Source: Chitinophaga sp. CF418 (GTDB taxonomy: Bacteria > Bacteroidota > Bacteroidia > Chitinophagales > Chitinophagaceae). From it: a stretch of 64,000 nucleotides of DNA. Each line of letters starts with the position of its first letter. Position 1 is the first letter of the stretch. The position numbers and the translations under genes were made by a program. This document shows, piece after piece, positions 36,460-45,321 of the stretch. Location of the stretch: the NCBI RefSeq assembly GCF_900142925.1, contig NZ_FRCN01000012.1, positions 1-64,000 of the forward strand, written 5' to 3'. Below the pieces are notes generated by a model, which had not been told where the DNA came from, made no database searches, and was given only the letters and a program-made list of their open reading frames with translations.

Positions 36460-36600
36460 GCAGCAACATCCCCCGAACCATCCCCAAAAACAACAAAACG
36501 TCATCAAACACACCCTCCTATCACGCGTGAGGCATACTTGAATATGAAATCATCATTAATAGGGTATAACCATTGTGATAAAACATCCCCGTTATCGTCA

Positions 36601-36690
36601 CCCCGGGTTGAAACCCGGGGCTACAAACACACGCCCACCTACGGCGGTCGGCTTGAATTCAGGCCATCCCCCCTTCCACAAACCCTCCGC
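36601..36690. repeat. Palindrome plus interspersed repeat, copy B
   Basis: A perfect palindromic hairpin CCCCGGGTT-GA-AACCCGGGG (36601-36620) is followed by CTACAAACACAC and then the second copy of the GCCCACCTACGGC repeat (36633-36690). Composite repeats of this style, a CCCGGGTTTCAACCCGGG hairpin next to a conserved arm, look like a genome-wide interspersed family. Copy A lacks the adjoining hairpin. Confidence 0.7.
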
Positions 36691-36744
36691 TATACCATCC
36701 CCAAAAACAAATCTTTGTAATTAAATTTCTTTTCCCGACTTTTA

Positions 36745-36758
36745 CGCAACCGATTGTA
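36745..36758. promoter_or_regulatory. LacI-type operator, copy 3 (upstream of GH67)
   Basis: CGCAACCGATTGTA matches TACAAYCGRTTGTA at 12 of 14 positions and keeps the CG centre. It lies 20 nt before the alpha-glucuronidase start, a position suited to blocking transcription. Confidence 0.68.
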
Positions 36759-36778
36759 ATTTCTACAACATCCCCGTT

Positions 36779-38908
36779 ATGAGAAAAACACTATTACTGC
36801 TGTTGTTATCATGCCTGGCACATGTATTACACGCCGAAGACGGCTACGATCTCTGGCTCCGGTACAAACGCATAGACAACAACATGTTACTGACATCCTA
36901 CAGGAAAACCATCACCGCTATCCAGGTGGCAGGCCAATCCCCCACCATGGACGCAGTAAAAAAAGAACTGGAACAGGGATTGAACGGTTTACTCGACACA
37001 CATATCACAGTAACCAGCAAAGTTGCCGGCAATACACTCATCGCCGGTACCCGTGAAGCATTGACAGCATTAAAGCTACAAGACAACCAGACACCAGCAG
37101 AAGGCTTTCTCATCACTTCAAAAACAATTGACAATAAGCACTATACAATCATCACCGCCAACACGGAAACAGACGTACTTTACGGCGCCTTCCACCTGCT
37201 GAGACTCATCCAAACCCACCAATCCATTGAAAACTTACACATCATATCTTCTCCCCGTGTTAAACTCAGGCTGCTGAACCACTGGGATAATCTGAACAGG
37301 TACGTAGAACGCGGATACGCCGGCATCTCCATCTGGAACTGGCATACCCTGCCCGACTATATAGATGACCGTTACATCGATTACGCAAGAGCTAATGCAT
37401 CTGTCGGCATCAACGGTACAGTACTGAACAACGTCAACGCCAACGCCACTATACTCACAGCGCCTTACCTCCGGAAAGTAGCAGCGCTGGCCAATATACT
37501 CCGCCCCTACGGCATCAAGGTATACCTCAGCGCCCGCTTCAGCGCTCCCATGGAGATCGGCCACCTGAAAACTGCCGATCCGCTCAACGATACCGTACGC
37601 CAATGGTGGCAAGCTAAAGTAAAAGAGATCTATCAGCTGATCCCTGACTTTGGCGGCTTCTTAGTAAAAGCCAACAGCGAAGGACAACCCGGCCCTCAAA
37701 GCTATGGCCGCAGCCATGCAGATGGCGCCAATATGATGGCAGACGCAGTAGCGCCTTTCGGCGGCATCGTTATCTGGCGCGCCTTCGTATACGATCCACA
37801 AGCAAATGACAGGTTCAAACAGGCCTATGCAGAATTTACTCCGCTGGATGGTAAATTCAACAAGAACGTACTGGTACAGGTGAAGAACGGACCTATCGAC
37901 TTCCAGCCAAGAGAACCCTTCTCTCCATTGTTCGGCGCTATGCCGCAGACGCCGTTGATGATGGAATTCCAGCTCACCCAGGAATACCTGGGTCAGGGCA
38001 CACACCTCGTATACGAAGCGCCCCTGTTCAAAGAAGTACTCGACGCAGATACACATGCCAAAGGCCCGAACAGCTCCGTAGCAAAGGTCATCGACGGTAG
38101 TCTCTATGAACATACACTATCAGGTATCGCAGCCGTATCCAATATCGGTAATGAACGCAACTGGACAGGTCATCTCTTTGGCCAGGCAAACTGGTATGCG
38201 CTCGGCCGGCTAGCATGGGACTACACGCTTACCAGCGAACAAATAGCTACAGAATGGATCCAGCAAACATTCAGCAACGATCCAGCCGTGGTCACCTCTA
38301 TCAAACAGATCATGCTTACCTCCCGCGAAGCTGTCGTGAACTATATGACGCCCCTCGGCCTGCATCATATCATGGGCAACGGCCACCACTATGGCCCTGC
38401 CCCCTGGAGCAACAATGCACCCCGCCCTGACTGGGACCCCATATATTATCACAAAGCAGACGCAAAAGGTATCGGCTTTGACAGAACAGCTTCCGGCACC
38501 AATGCATTACAACAATACCAACCTGCCGTAAGACAGCTGTACGCCGACAGCAATACCTGCAGTGACCAGTACCTGCTATGGTTCCACCACGTTAGCTGGC
38601 AGCATAAAATGCATTCCGGCAGAACCCTGTGGAACGAGCTTTGTCATAAATACCAGGAAGGCGTAGACAGTGTCAGCGCCATGCAGCAAAGATGGGAACA
38701 GCTTAAACCCTATATTGATCCGGAAAGATTTCACCAGGTACAGATGCTGTTGGCCATCCAGCACAAAGATGCTATCTGGTGGCGGAATGCTTGTCTGCTA
38801 TACTTCCAGACCTTCTCCCAAATGCCTTTCCCGGCCAGTTACGAAAAACCAGACCATACACTCGAATACTATCAACAACAACATTTCCCTTACGCACCGG
38901 GAAACTGA
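36779..38908 (+). CDS. GH67 alpha-glucuronidase
   Basis: This is a 709-residue exported enzyme that removes (4-O-methyl-)glucuronic acid from the ends of xylo-oligosaccharides. It has a signal peptide (residues 1-19, ending LHA). The N-terminal GH67 domain (about 25-140) is followed by the catalytic barrel with RLLNHWDNLNRYVERGYAG and ISIWNWHTLPDYID. The acid-residue segment FLVKANSEGQPGPQSYG comes next, then the base-residue segment VQVKNGPIDFQPREP. The C-terminal helical domain includes YNRYHxxx-like HHIMGNGHHYGPAPW. The length and all main blocks match the family. It heads a compact operon with an SDR and an esterase gene (gaps of 24 and 21 nt) and has an operator 20 nt upstream. Confidence 0.96.
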   Translation: MRKTLLLLLLSCLAHVLHAEDGYDLWLRYKRIDNNMLLTSYRKTITAIQVAGQSPTMDAVKKELEQGLNGLLDTHITVTSKVAGNTLIAGTREALTALKLQDNQTPAEGFLITSKTIDNKHYTIITANTETDVLYGAFHLLRLIQTHQSIENLHIISSPRVKLRLLNHWDNLNRYVERGYAGISIWNWHTLPDYIDDRYIDYARANASVGINGTVLNNVNANATILTAPYLRKVAALANILRPYGIKVYLSARFSAPMEIGHLKTADPLNDTVRQWWQAKVKEIYQLIPDFGGFLVKANSEGQPGPQSYGRSHADGANMMADAVAPFGGIVIWRAFVYDPQANDRFKQAYAEFTPLDGKFNKNVLVQVKNGPIDFQPREPFSPLFGAMPQTPLMMEFQLTQEYLGQGTHLVYEAPLFKEVLDADTHAKGPNSSVAKVIDGSLYEHTLSGIAAVSNIGNERNWTGHLFGQANWYALGRLAWDYTLTSEQIATEWIQQTFSNDPAVVTSIKQIMLTSREAVVNYMTPLGLHHIMGNGHHYGPAPWSNNAPRPDWDPIYYHKADAKGIGFDRTASGTNALQQYQPAVRQLYADSNTCSDQYLLWFHHVSWQHKMHSGRTLWNELCHKYQEGVDSVSAMQQRWEQLKPYIDPERFHQVQMLLAIQHKDAIWWRNACLLYFQTFSQMPFPASYEKPDHTLEYYQQQHFPYAPGN

Positions 38909-38932
38909 TATACCTTAAATAAACAGATCGAT

Positions 38933-39682
38933 ATGGATACAGCAAACAAACGAGTAGCAATAGTAAGCGGCGGAGGCTCAGGTATAGGACTCGCTATCAC
39001 GGAAAAATTCATCAGCAGCGGCATACACACCGTGATCGTGGGCAGGGATGAAAAGAAGCTGCAGGCGGCCAAAACACAACTGGGCGATCTCTGTTATCCA
39101 ATCATCCATGATGTAAGCAACCTGCCTTCTATTCCGGATCTCATCAGAAAGATCATCGACCAGTTCGGACATATTGATATCCTGGTGAATAATGCCGGCA
39201 TCAACATGAAGAAAGATTTCATCGACATCACTGACGAAGAATTCCAGCAGGTCATCACTACCAATCTCTGTTCCGTATTCTCTATTTCAAGAGAGGTAGT
39301 AAAACACATGTTACCAAAAGGCAGTGGTAGTATTATCAATATAAGCTCTATGGCGGCCCAATACGGTATGCCAAGGGTAATCGCCTATACCGCCAGTAAA
39401 ACGGCAATAGACGGCATGACAAGGGCCATGGCGGTGGAATTATCTCCAAAAGGGATCCGCATCAATTCCATTGCTCCCGGTTTCATCGAAACAGCGATGA
39501 CAGCCAAAGCATTGAACGCTGATCCTGAAAGGAAACAGAAAGCCATCGGCAGAACGCCCATGGGGCACATGGGCCTTCCTGAAGATGTTGCAGATGCAGC
39601 ACTCTTTCTTACTTCGGATGCTGCCAGGTATATTACAGGGGTAATATTGCCTGTAGACGGCGGTAATTCAATTGGATTCTAA
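38933..39682 (+). CDS. Short-chain dehydrogenase/reductase, probable hexuronate-pathway oxidoreductase
   Basis: This 249-residue NAD(P)-dependent enzyme has the nucleotide motif SGGGSGIGLAI, NNAGIN, catalytic Ser in INISSMAAQYG, Tyr-x-x-x-Lys in IAYTASKTA, and an end in ITGVILPVDGGNSIGF. It belongs to the FabG/gluconate-5-dehydrogenase-like group. Because it lies between the alpha-glucuronidase and esterase genes in a locus that also has mannonate dehydratase, reduction of fructuronate to mannonate (the UxuB step, done here by an SDR) is a sensible guess. No classical UxuB is present in the window. The exact substrate cannot be read from sequence. Confidence 0.9.
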   Translation: MDTANKRVAIVSGGGSGIGLAITEKFISSGIHTVIVGRDEKKLQAAKTQLGDLCYPIIHDVSNLPSIPDLIRKIIDQFGHIDILVNNAGINMKKDFIDITDEEFQQVITTNLCSVFSISREVVKHMLPKGSGSIINISSMAAQYGMPRVIAYTASKTAIDGMTRAMAVELSPKGIRINSIAPGFIETAMTAKALNADPERKQKAIGRTPMGHMGLPEDVADAALFLTSDAARYITGVILPVDGGNSIGF

Positions 39683-39703
39683 GCTTCACATATCTCACGT
39701 TTT

Positions 39704-41644
39704 ATGAAGATTTTTCGTTTGTTCCTCCTTAGCACAGTAATAAGCAATTCCATTTGCGCACAGGTCAGGCTTCCCCGCCTGATCAGCGACAATATGGTAT
39801 TACAGCGGGAGACCCAGCTAAACCTGTGGGGATGGGCAACCGCAGGGGAAAACATCACCATCAGCTTTGCCGGTCAACAATACGAAACGATCACTCCTGC
39901 GGATGGCCACTGGCGGGTGGCCATTCCGCCAATGGAGGCTGGCGGTCCCTACGACATGAAGATCGATGCCAGCAATCACCTCACCATCAGGAATATCCTG
40001 ATCGGTGACGTCTGGCTTTGCTCCGGACAATCCAATATGGAGCTGTCTATGATACGGTTAAAAGACAAATATCCCGCCGTGATCGCGGCTGCCACCAATC
40101 CTAATATCAGGGCTTTTAATGTCGCCACCAGGATGAATTGGCAACAGCCTTTGGAGGATCTTGAAACCGGCTCCTGGGCATCGGCCGACCCGGAATCTAT
40201 ACTACAGTTTTCCGGCGTAGGATATTTCTTTGCAAAGGAGCTCTACGAAAAGTACCATATCCCCATCGGCATCATCAGGGCCGCCACCGGCGGATCAACT
40301 GCTGAAGCATGGTTAAGCGACGAAGCACTGCAACAATTTCCCGGCATCTATAACTCACTCAAACTAAAAGATCCAAAGTACCTTGACAGCATACGCAAGG
40401 CTGATCAGCAAGCCAGCGACGACTGGTACGGCAGATTGTGGTGGCAGGATAAAGGCATGCAGACGACTGTAAAATGGTTTGACAGCAGTTATAACCCGCA
40501 GGACCGGAAGACGATGAATATTCCCGGGTACTGGACAGACCAGGGATTAAAGAATATACACGGCGTTGTATGGTTCAGAAAAACCATACAGGTACCTGCA
40601 ACGATGGCTGGACAGCCAGCCAGATTATTCCTGGGAAATATGGTCGACCGCGATTCCGTATACCTCAATGGTCAACTGGTCGGCGCTACGCAATATCAGT
40701 ATCCTCCGAGGAAATATCCTATCCCTGCCGGCATGCTGAAGAAAGGTGCAAACACCATCGTTATACGACTGATTAACTATAGTGGTAACGGCGGCTTCTA
40801 TCAAGACAAGCCTTATCAGCTGTTCACTGCTACCGATACCGTCGACCTGAAAGGACCATGGCAATATCAACTGGGCGCCGCTACTGCGCCTATACCACCT
40901 GCTATGACCTTTTATACGCAGCCCCTGGGGCTGTACAATGGCATGATAGCACCGTTACTGCCCTACGCTATTAAAGGTGTCATCTGGTACCAGGGAGAAG
41001 CCAACTCTGACAGGGCAGCGGAATACAGTCAATTGTTCCCGGCACTGATAAAAGACTGGCGGATAAAATGGGCTGCTATGCATCCTATGAAGAACTTTCC
41101 CTTCCTCTATGTACAGCTGACCAGTTATATGGCCAGTTATCCGCAACCTACCAACAGCAACTGGGCCCTCTTACGGGAAGCACAGTCAAAGACACTCTCC
41201 GTTCCCAATACCGCTATGGTTGTAACCACAGATATTGGAGAATGGAATGATATCCATCCGCTCAACAAAGAAGATGTAGGCAAACGCCTGGCCCTGGCTG
41301 CCCGTAAACTGGCATACAATGATAGCCTGGTGGTTAGCTCCGGTCCTCTCTACAAGAACATGACCATAAAAGGGAACAAGATCATCCTGCAATTCACCAA
41401 TACCGGAAGCGGTCTGTTGGCAAAAGGCGGTCCGCTGAAACACTTCGCTATTGCCGGAGCTGATGGCAAATTCAGGTGGGCACATGCAGCAATAATAAAC
41501 AATACCGTAATTGTCTGGCATGAATCCATCAGCAAACCTGTAGCGGTACGTTATGCCTGGGCTGATAGTCCGCTGAATGCCAACTTGTTTAACAAAGAAG
41601 GACTTCCTGCATCGCCCTTCAGAACGGACGATTTCAACTTTTAA
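39704..41644 (+). CDS. SASA-family carbohydrate esterase (sialate O-acetylesterase type)
   Basis: This 646-residue exported esterase has a signal peptide (residues 1-19, ending SICA). The GDSL-like SASA domain is split by a jelly-roll insert: the nucleophile Ser lies in WLCSGQSNMELSM (about residues 103-115), a sugar-binding-like domain with VVWFRKTIQVP and RLFLGNMVDRDSVYLNG follows (about 285-400), and then GVIWYQGEANSDRA, with a WNDIHP motif near 515 that supplies the acid-base residues. In a xylan context it should remove acetyl groups from glucuronoxylan. It is third in the GH67 operon and is followed after 1 nt by a small DUF3606 gene. Confidence 0.92.
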   Translation: MKIFRLFLLSTVISNSICAQVRLPRLISDNMVLQRETQLNLWGWATAGENITISFAGQQYETITPADGHWRVAIPPMEAGGPYDMKIDASNHLTIRNILIGDVWLCSGQSNMELSMIRLKDKYPAVIAAATNPNIRAFNVATRMNWQQPLEDLETGSWASADPESILQFSGVGYFFAKELYEKYHIPIGIIRAATGGSTAEAWLSDEALQQFPGIYNSLKLKDPKYLDSIRKADQQASDDWYGRLWWQDKGMQTTVKWFDSSYNPQDRKTMNIPGYWTDQGLKNIHGVVWFRKTIQVPATMAGQPARLFLGNMVDRDSVYLNGQLVGATQYQYPPRKYPIPAGMLKKGANTIVIRLINYSGNGGFYQDKPYQLFTATDTVDLKGPWQYQLGAATAPIPPAMTFYTQPLGLYNGMIAPLLPYAIKGVIWYQGEANSDRAAEYSQLFPALIKDWRIKWAAMHPMKNFPFLYVQLTSYMASYPQPTNSNWALLREAQSKTLSVPNTAMVVTTDIGEWNDIHPLNKEDVGKRLALAARKLAYNDSLVVSSGPLYKNMTIKGNKIILQFTNTGSGLLAKGGPLKHFAIAGADGKFRWAHAAIINNTVIVWHESISKPVAVRYAWADSPLNANLFNKEGLPASPFRTDDFNF

Positions 41645-41645
41645 T

Positions 41646-41831
41646 ATGTCTGATAACAAAACCAATGTCGGTCAGCAAGACAGTATAAGAATTGATACCA
41701 ATGATCCTGCAGAAGTGAAATATGTTCACAGACAGTTTCCGCACCTTAAACACGAACAAATACTGGAGGCCATCAAAAATAAAGGCCCCTTCCGGGAAGA
41801 TGTTATCAAATATCTGCAGAATCTGAAGTAA
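41646..41831 (+). CDS. DUF3606 small protein
   Basis: This 61-residue protein starts MSDNKTNVGQQDSIRIDTND and continues with EVKYVHRQFPHLKHEQILEA and DVIKYLQNLK. It matches the DUF3606 plan (short N-terminal basic-polar stretch, then a helix pair). The reading frame is open further upstream inside the esterase gene, but the ATG at 41646 gives the family length. Its stop is followed by a clear terminator. Function is unknown. Confidence 0.85.
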   Translation: MSDNKTNVGQQDSIRIDTNDPAEVKYVHRQFPHLKHEQILEAIKNKGPFREDVIKYLQNLK

Positions 41832-41844
41832 TTTCATTGAAGCG

Positions 41845-41871
41845 CCCTGCGTAACGAAACGCAGGGTTTTT
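41845..41871 (+). terminator. Terminator of the GH67 operon
   Basis: An 8-bp stem CCCTGCGT / ACGCAGGG with a 6-nt loop is followed directly by TTTTT. It lies 13 nt after the DUF3606 stop and separates that operon from the kinase gene. Confidence 0.93.
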
Positions 41872-41895
41872 CACTAATTACAATCCCGGTAAACA

Positions 41896-42636
41896 ATGAC
41901 ATCATCCGATCACATTTTAGCAATAGACATAGGCGGTTCACACATCAAAGGCACTATTCTCAACAGCAAAGGCGAATGGCAGATGGAATACAAACGGCTC
42001 CCCACACCTGAGGAGGCGAAACCGGCGGATGTACTGGCAACCATTTCCACACTGGTCAGGGACATGCCGGCCTATGACAAGGTCTCGGTAGGCTTCCCCG
42101 GTTATGTACGCAATGGTATCGTCTATACCGCGCCCAATCTGGGCAACCCGAACTGGAAGAATATCGACCTGGGCCAGCAAATTGCCGATCTGCTGGATAA
42201 ACCGGTAAGGCTCGTCAACGATGCAGACCAGCTTGGCCTGGGCGTGGTCAGCGGTAAAGGGTATGAACTGGCAGTCACACTGGGCACCGGGTTTGGCACC
42301 GCATTGCTGATAGATGGGTACCTGCTGCCTCACCTTGAACTGGCACACCACCCCGTTACCCGGGAGCACGATTACGACGAATACATCGGAAATAAAGCCC
42401 TGGAAAGAGAAGGTAAAGAGAAATGGAACAAACGAATGGAACGGGTGCTGGAGATCCTGAAAACCGTCTTTAATTACGACCGGCTGTACATAGGGGGAGG
42501 AAGTGCAGACGAACTGACCATTCCCCTGGATGATAACATTCACATTTTCACCAATAAAGACGGTATTAAAGGCGGCGCAAGGCTATGGGATATGGAGGAC
42601 AAGTATCACATCAGCACAAACCATCCCAAAAAATAG
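41896..42636 (+). CDS. ROK-family kinase, polyphosphate-glucokinase-like
   Basis: This 246-residue sugar kinase has phosphate motif 1 LAIDIGGSHIKGTIL, motif VSVGFPGYVRNG, NWKNIDLGQQIADLLDKPVR, the catalytic Asp in VNDADQLGLG, and phosphate motif 2 TLGTGFGTALLIDG. The short length, without an extra domain, and the PGYVRNG motif point to the polyphosphate-glucokinase branch, which can use polyphosphate or ATP to phosphorylate glucose. The phosphate donor is inferred. It is monocistronic, preceded by a terminator. Confidence 0.85.
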   Translation: MTSSDHILAIDIGGSHIKGTILNSKGEWQMEYKRLPTPEEAKPADVLATISTLVRDMPAYDKVSVGFPGYVRNGIVYTAPNLGNPNWKNIDLGQQIADLLDKPVRLVNDADQLGLGVVSGKGYELAVTLGTGFGTALLIDGYLLPHLELAHHPVTREHDYDEYIGNKALEREGKEKWNKRMERVLEILKTVFNYDRLYIGGGSADELTIPLDDNIHIFTNKDGIKGGARLWDMEDKYHISTNHPKK

Positions 42637-42673
42637 GGAACGCATACATAAAAAATTATCTCCTCAACAGGTA

Positions 42674-42715
42674 CCAGACGTGTACTCATACGTCATAGTA
42701 TGCGTACACGTCTGG
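42674..42715. other. Long hairpin after the kinase gene
   Basis: CCAGACGTGTAC...GTACACGTCTGG pairs over 12 bp. After one mismatch it continues as CATAC/GTATG around a 6-nt loop, about 17 pairs in all. No T-run follows. It lies 38 nt after the kinase stop in the 335-nt gap before the chitinase gene, where nothing else is visible. It probably ends or protects the kinase transcript. Confidence 0.6.
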
Positions 42716-42971
42716 CTGCTTATCACAGCAGGCAATATTTGCAGATAAATTAAATATTAATAGTGCCAGCAAACAAACACCACAATCAAACATAACGTAA
42801 ACAGGAAAGAAAGCCTATCTTTTGTTTTACTCAGAATAATCATTTGCATTACTCAAAATAATCATCGCTAAAACCCGCTGCAAGCAATTGTCTCCAGCGG
42901 GCAAGCCATGTCGTATTCACCATAAAATCCCGTCTTCACCGTCTATTCACTGAAAACCAAATAGTATATCC

Positions 42972-45239
42972 ATGAAAATCCATTACAAACTGCCTGCTGT
43001 CAAACGATGGCTCAGGCGAAGCTTTATTGCATCCTTTCTCCTATGCTGCATGGCGGCGACAAACAATGGCTACGCGCAAACCTTTAGCGATGTGCTGGCC
43101 GCCTCTGAGTGGAACACATTGTTCCCCCACCGCTTTAACCCGGACGACCGTTCCGGCTCCGGGATACCGCCTACTACTCCGGCAAAGGATTTTTATTCCT
43201 ATGCCAACTTTGCTGAAGCAGTAAGCCGTATGAGCAACATTAAGATCATCGTGGAAAGACGCTGCGGCACCAATGCCTACCGTCTTACACGTATTGACAA
43301 GACAACAGGGGCATCCAAAGTGATCCGTACGGATGTTGACTTCAACATCTCCACTAACAACATCCTCACGGAAACACTGGACTATGCTTCCTTTGCGGGC
43401 GAAGGCGACCTGACTGTACGCAAACGTGAGTTGTGTGCTTTCCTGGCCAACATCTCGCAGGAAACTACCGGTGGCTGGCCTACTGCGCCGGATGGCCAGT
43501 ATGCCTGGGGCCTTTACTTCCGCGAAGAGCAGGGTTACGAAAACACTAACAACATCGGCTACCGTGTTGATGATGCCGTGTATCCTCCTGCGCCCGGCAA
43601 ATCATACCATGGCCGTGGCCCTATTCAGCTGAGCTACAACTACAACTATGGCCAGGTCAGTGAGTTCCTCTTTGGCGATAAGAATGTACTGTTGGCAAAT
43701 CCTGAAAAGGTGATCCAGGACGGTGTGATCGCTTTCCAAACAGGTATCTGGTTCTGGATGACACAGCAGTACCCCAAACCTTCCTGCCATGATGTAATGA
43801 TCCCCGGTAAATGGACGCCTACCAGCGAGCAGACAGCACTGGGCCTGCGTCCCGGCTTTGGCGCTACTGTCAATATCATCAATGGTGCTATAGAGTGTGG
43901 CAGCGGTTCAGAAAACAACACGGTACTAAGTCGTATAGGCCACTTCCAGCGTTACGCCGGCATCAAAGGCGTAAGCATTGAGCTGAACGGCGGTAATAAC
44001 TCCGTGAACTGCGGTTGTGCTAATATGCGCCCTTTCCCAATTGATGCAGCGGAGTGTAGCAAGATCGCTTCACTCAAATTCACCTCACCTGCTAACGGTA
44101 TCCTGAACGTAAGCTCATTATCAGCCATTACTCTGTCAGTATCTAAAAATGATCCGAATAGTGAGATTACACAGGTATTTATCAAGATAGATGGCAAACG
44201 CCTGTCCGGTACTTCCGTACAATGGACGCCATCTGCTTATAACTCCTACACCGCTACAGCCGTGGGTATCCGCCCCGGTAAAGATTCTGTGGTGACCAGC
44301 ACTACCTTCGCAGTATGGAACTCCCAGACATTTGAAGGCTGTGCAGGCCTGCCCCTGTGGAGTGCTGCAGCAACCTATGCTACCGCAGGTACTATCGTGC
44401 GTTACAACAGTACCATCTATCGCAACCTATGGTGGGCTGGTTCTGCTGATGTTCCAGGTGTCAGCTCCGCATGGGCCGTAGTAGGCGCCTGCAATGGCAC
44501 TAACCCTCCTACTGATCCTCAGGATCCAAATGAGCCTAATGATCCTTCAAAGGCGCCTATCGGCCAGACCATCTGGCTGAAGGGCTTTAACGGCCAGTAT
44601 GTGAGTTCTGAGAACGGAGCAAAGGCCATGAACTGTAACCGTCCTACTGTACAGGGCTGGGAACAATTCCTGGTGGTAGACGCCGGTAACGGTAAGATTG
44701 CGCTGAGCAACCAGGGTAAATATGTAACTTCCGGCAATGGCGCTACAGCGATGACCTGTGACCGTACTTCTATACAGGGTTGGGAACAGTTTACCTGGAT
44801 CGTGAATGCAGATAATACTATTTCTCTGCAAGGTAACAACGGTATGTATGTAAGCTCTGAGAACGGTGAAAAGGCAATGAACTGTAACCGTACTTCTATA
44901 CAGGGTTGGGAGGCCTTTAACTGGGGCGTAGTGGGTACAGCCAGAGTGGCAGCAGTTGCTCAGACAGTAGCGCCTGCAAGCAACACCAAAGCAGCTACCG
45001 CTTCCGTATATCCTAACCCGATAGTAAAGGGTAGTACCTTTACCGTCGCCCTGGATAAGGTGGACGCCAAACAACCGGTACGGATAACCATACTGGACAT
45101 CAATAAGAAAGTAGTAGCTACCAGAACAGCCAGCACTGGCGTGGTGAAAGTTTCTACTGCCGGCATCCCTTCAGGATTCTATATTGTGGTGATCAGCAAT
45201 GGTCGCAATACAATTACTAATAAAATAGTGATACAGTAA
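42972..45239 (+). CDS. Modular secreted GH19 chitinase with CBM5/12, fascin-like trefoil and T9SS domain
   Basis: This 755-residue exported enzyme has a leader (residues 1-35, ending GYAQ). A GH19 catalytic domain (about 37-355) contains the general acid Glu164 in LANISQETTGGW and a second Glu about 22 residues on (Glu186 in YFREEQGYE), then YHGRGPIQLSYNYNYG. The GH19 fold cuts chitin by inversion. Next come an Ig-like domain (about 365-450), a CBM5/12 chitin-binding module (LPLWSAAATYATAGTIVRY, NLWWAG), a fascin-like trefoil with three SENG...MNCNR repeats (about 530-655) and a T9SS type A tail (ASVYPNPIVKG...SGFYIVVISNGR). The trefoil is shared with the enzyme at 402-3437. The gene is single, with its own terminator. 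Confidence 0.93.
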   Translation: MKIHYKLPAVKRWLRRSFIASFLLCCMAATNNGYAQTFSDVLAASEWNTLFPHRFNPDDRSGSGIPPTTPAKDFYSYANFAEAVSRMSNIKIIVERRCGTNAYRLTRIDKTTGASKVIRTDVDFNISTNNILTETLDYASFAGEGDLTVRKRELCAFLANISQETTGGWPTAPDGQYAWGLYFREEQGYENTNNIGYRVDDAVYPPAPGKSYHGRGPIQLSYNYNYGQVSEFLFGDKNVLLANPEKVIQDGVIAFQTGIWFWMTQQYPKPSCHDVMIPGKWTPTSEQTALGLRPGFGATVNIINGAIECGSGSENNTVLSRIGHFQRYAGIKGVSIELNGGNNSVNCGCANMRPFPIDAAECSKIASLKFTSPANGILNVSSLSAITLSVSKNDPNSEITQVFIKIDGKRLSGTSVQWTPSAYNSYTATAVGIRPGKDSVVTSTTFAVWNSQTFEGCAGLPLWSAAATYATAGTIVRYNSTIYRNLWWAGSADVPGVSSAWAVVGACNGTNPPTDPQDPNEPNDPSKAPIGQTIWLKGFNGQYVSSENGAKAMNCNRPTVQGWEQFLVVDAGNGKIALSNQGKYVTSGNGATAMTCDRTSIQGWEQFTWIVNADNTISLQGNNGMYVSSENGEKAMNCNRTSIQGWEAFNWGVVGTARVAAVAQTVAPASNTKAATASVYPNPIVKGSTFTVALDKVDAKQPVRITILDINKKVVATRTASTGVVKVSTAGIPSGFYIVVISNGRNTITNKIVIQ

Positions 45240-45265
45240 AATAGTCACATGGCATAAGATAAATG

Positions 45266-45298
45266 AGGCCGCCTCTTTCTTTTGAGGCGGCCTTTTTA
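45266..45298 (+). terminator. Terminator of the chitinase gene
   Basis: AGGCCGCCTC / GAGGCGGCCT (10 bp, 8-nt loop) is followed by TTTTATAT, 26 nt after the chitinase stop. Confidence 0.93.
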
Positions 45299-45321
45299 TA
45301 TATCTATGGATGAAATCTATA

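Noticed and set aside
36442..36720. 92-codon plus-strand frame across the repeat region
   Set aside because: It is Pro/Thr/Arg-rich without protein-like pattern and runs over the hairpin and the repeat; it is a chance frame.
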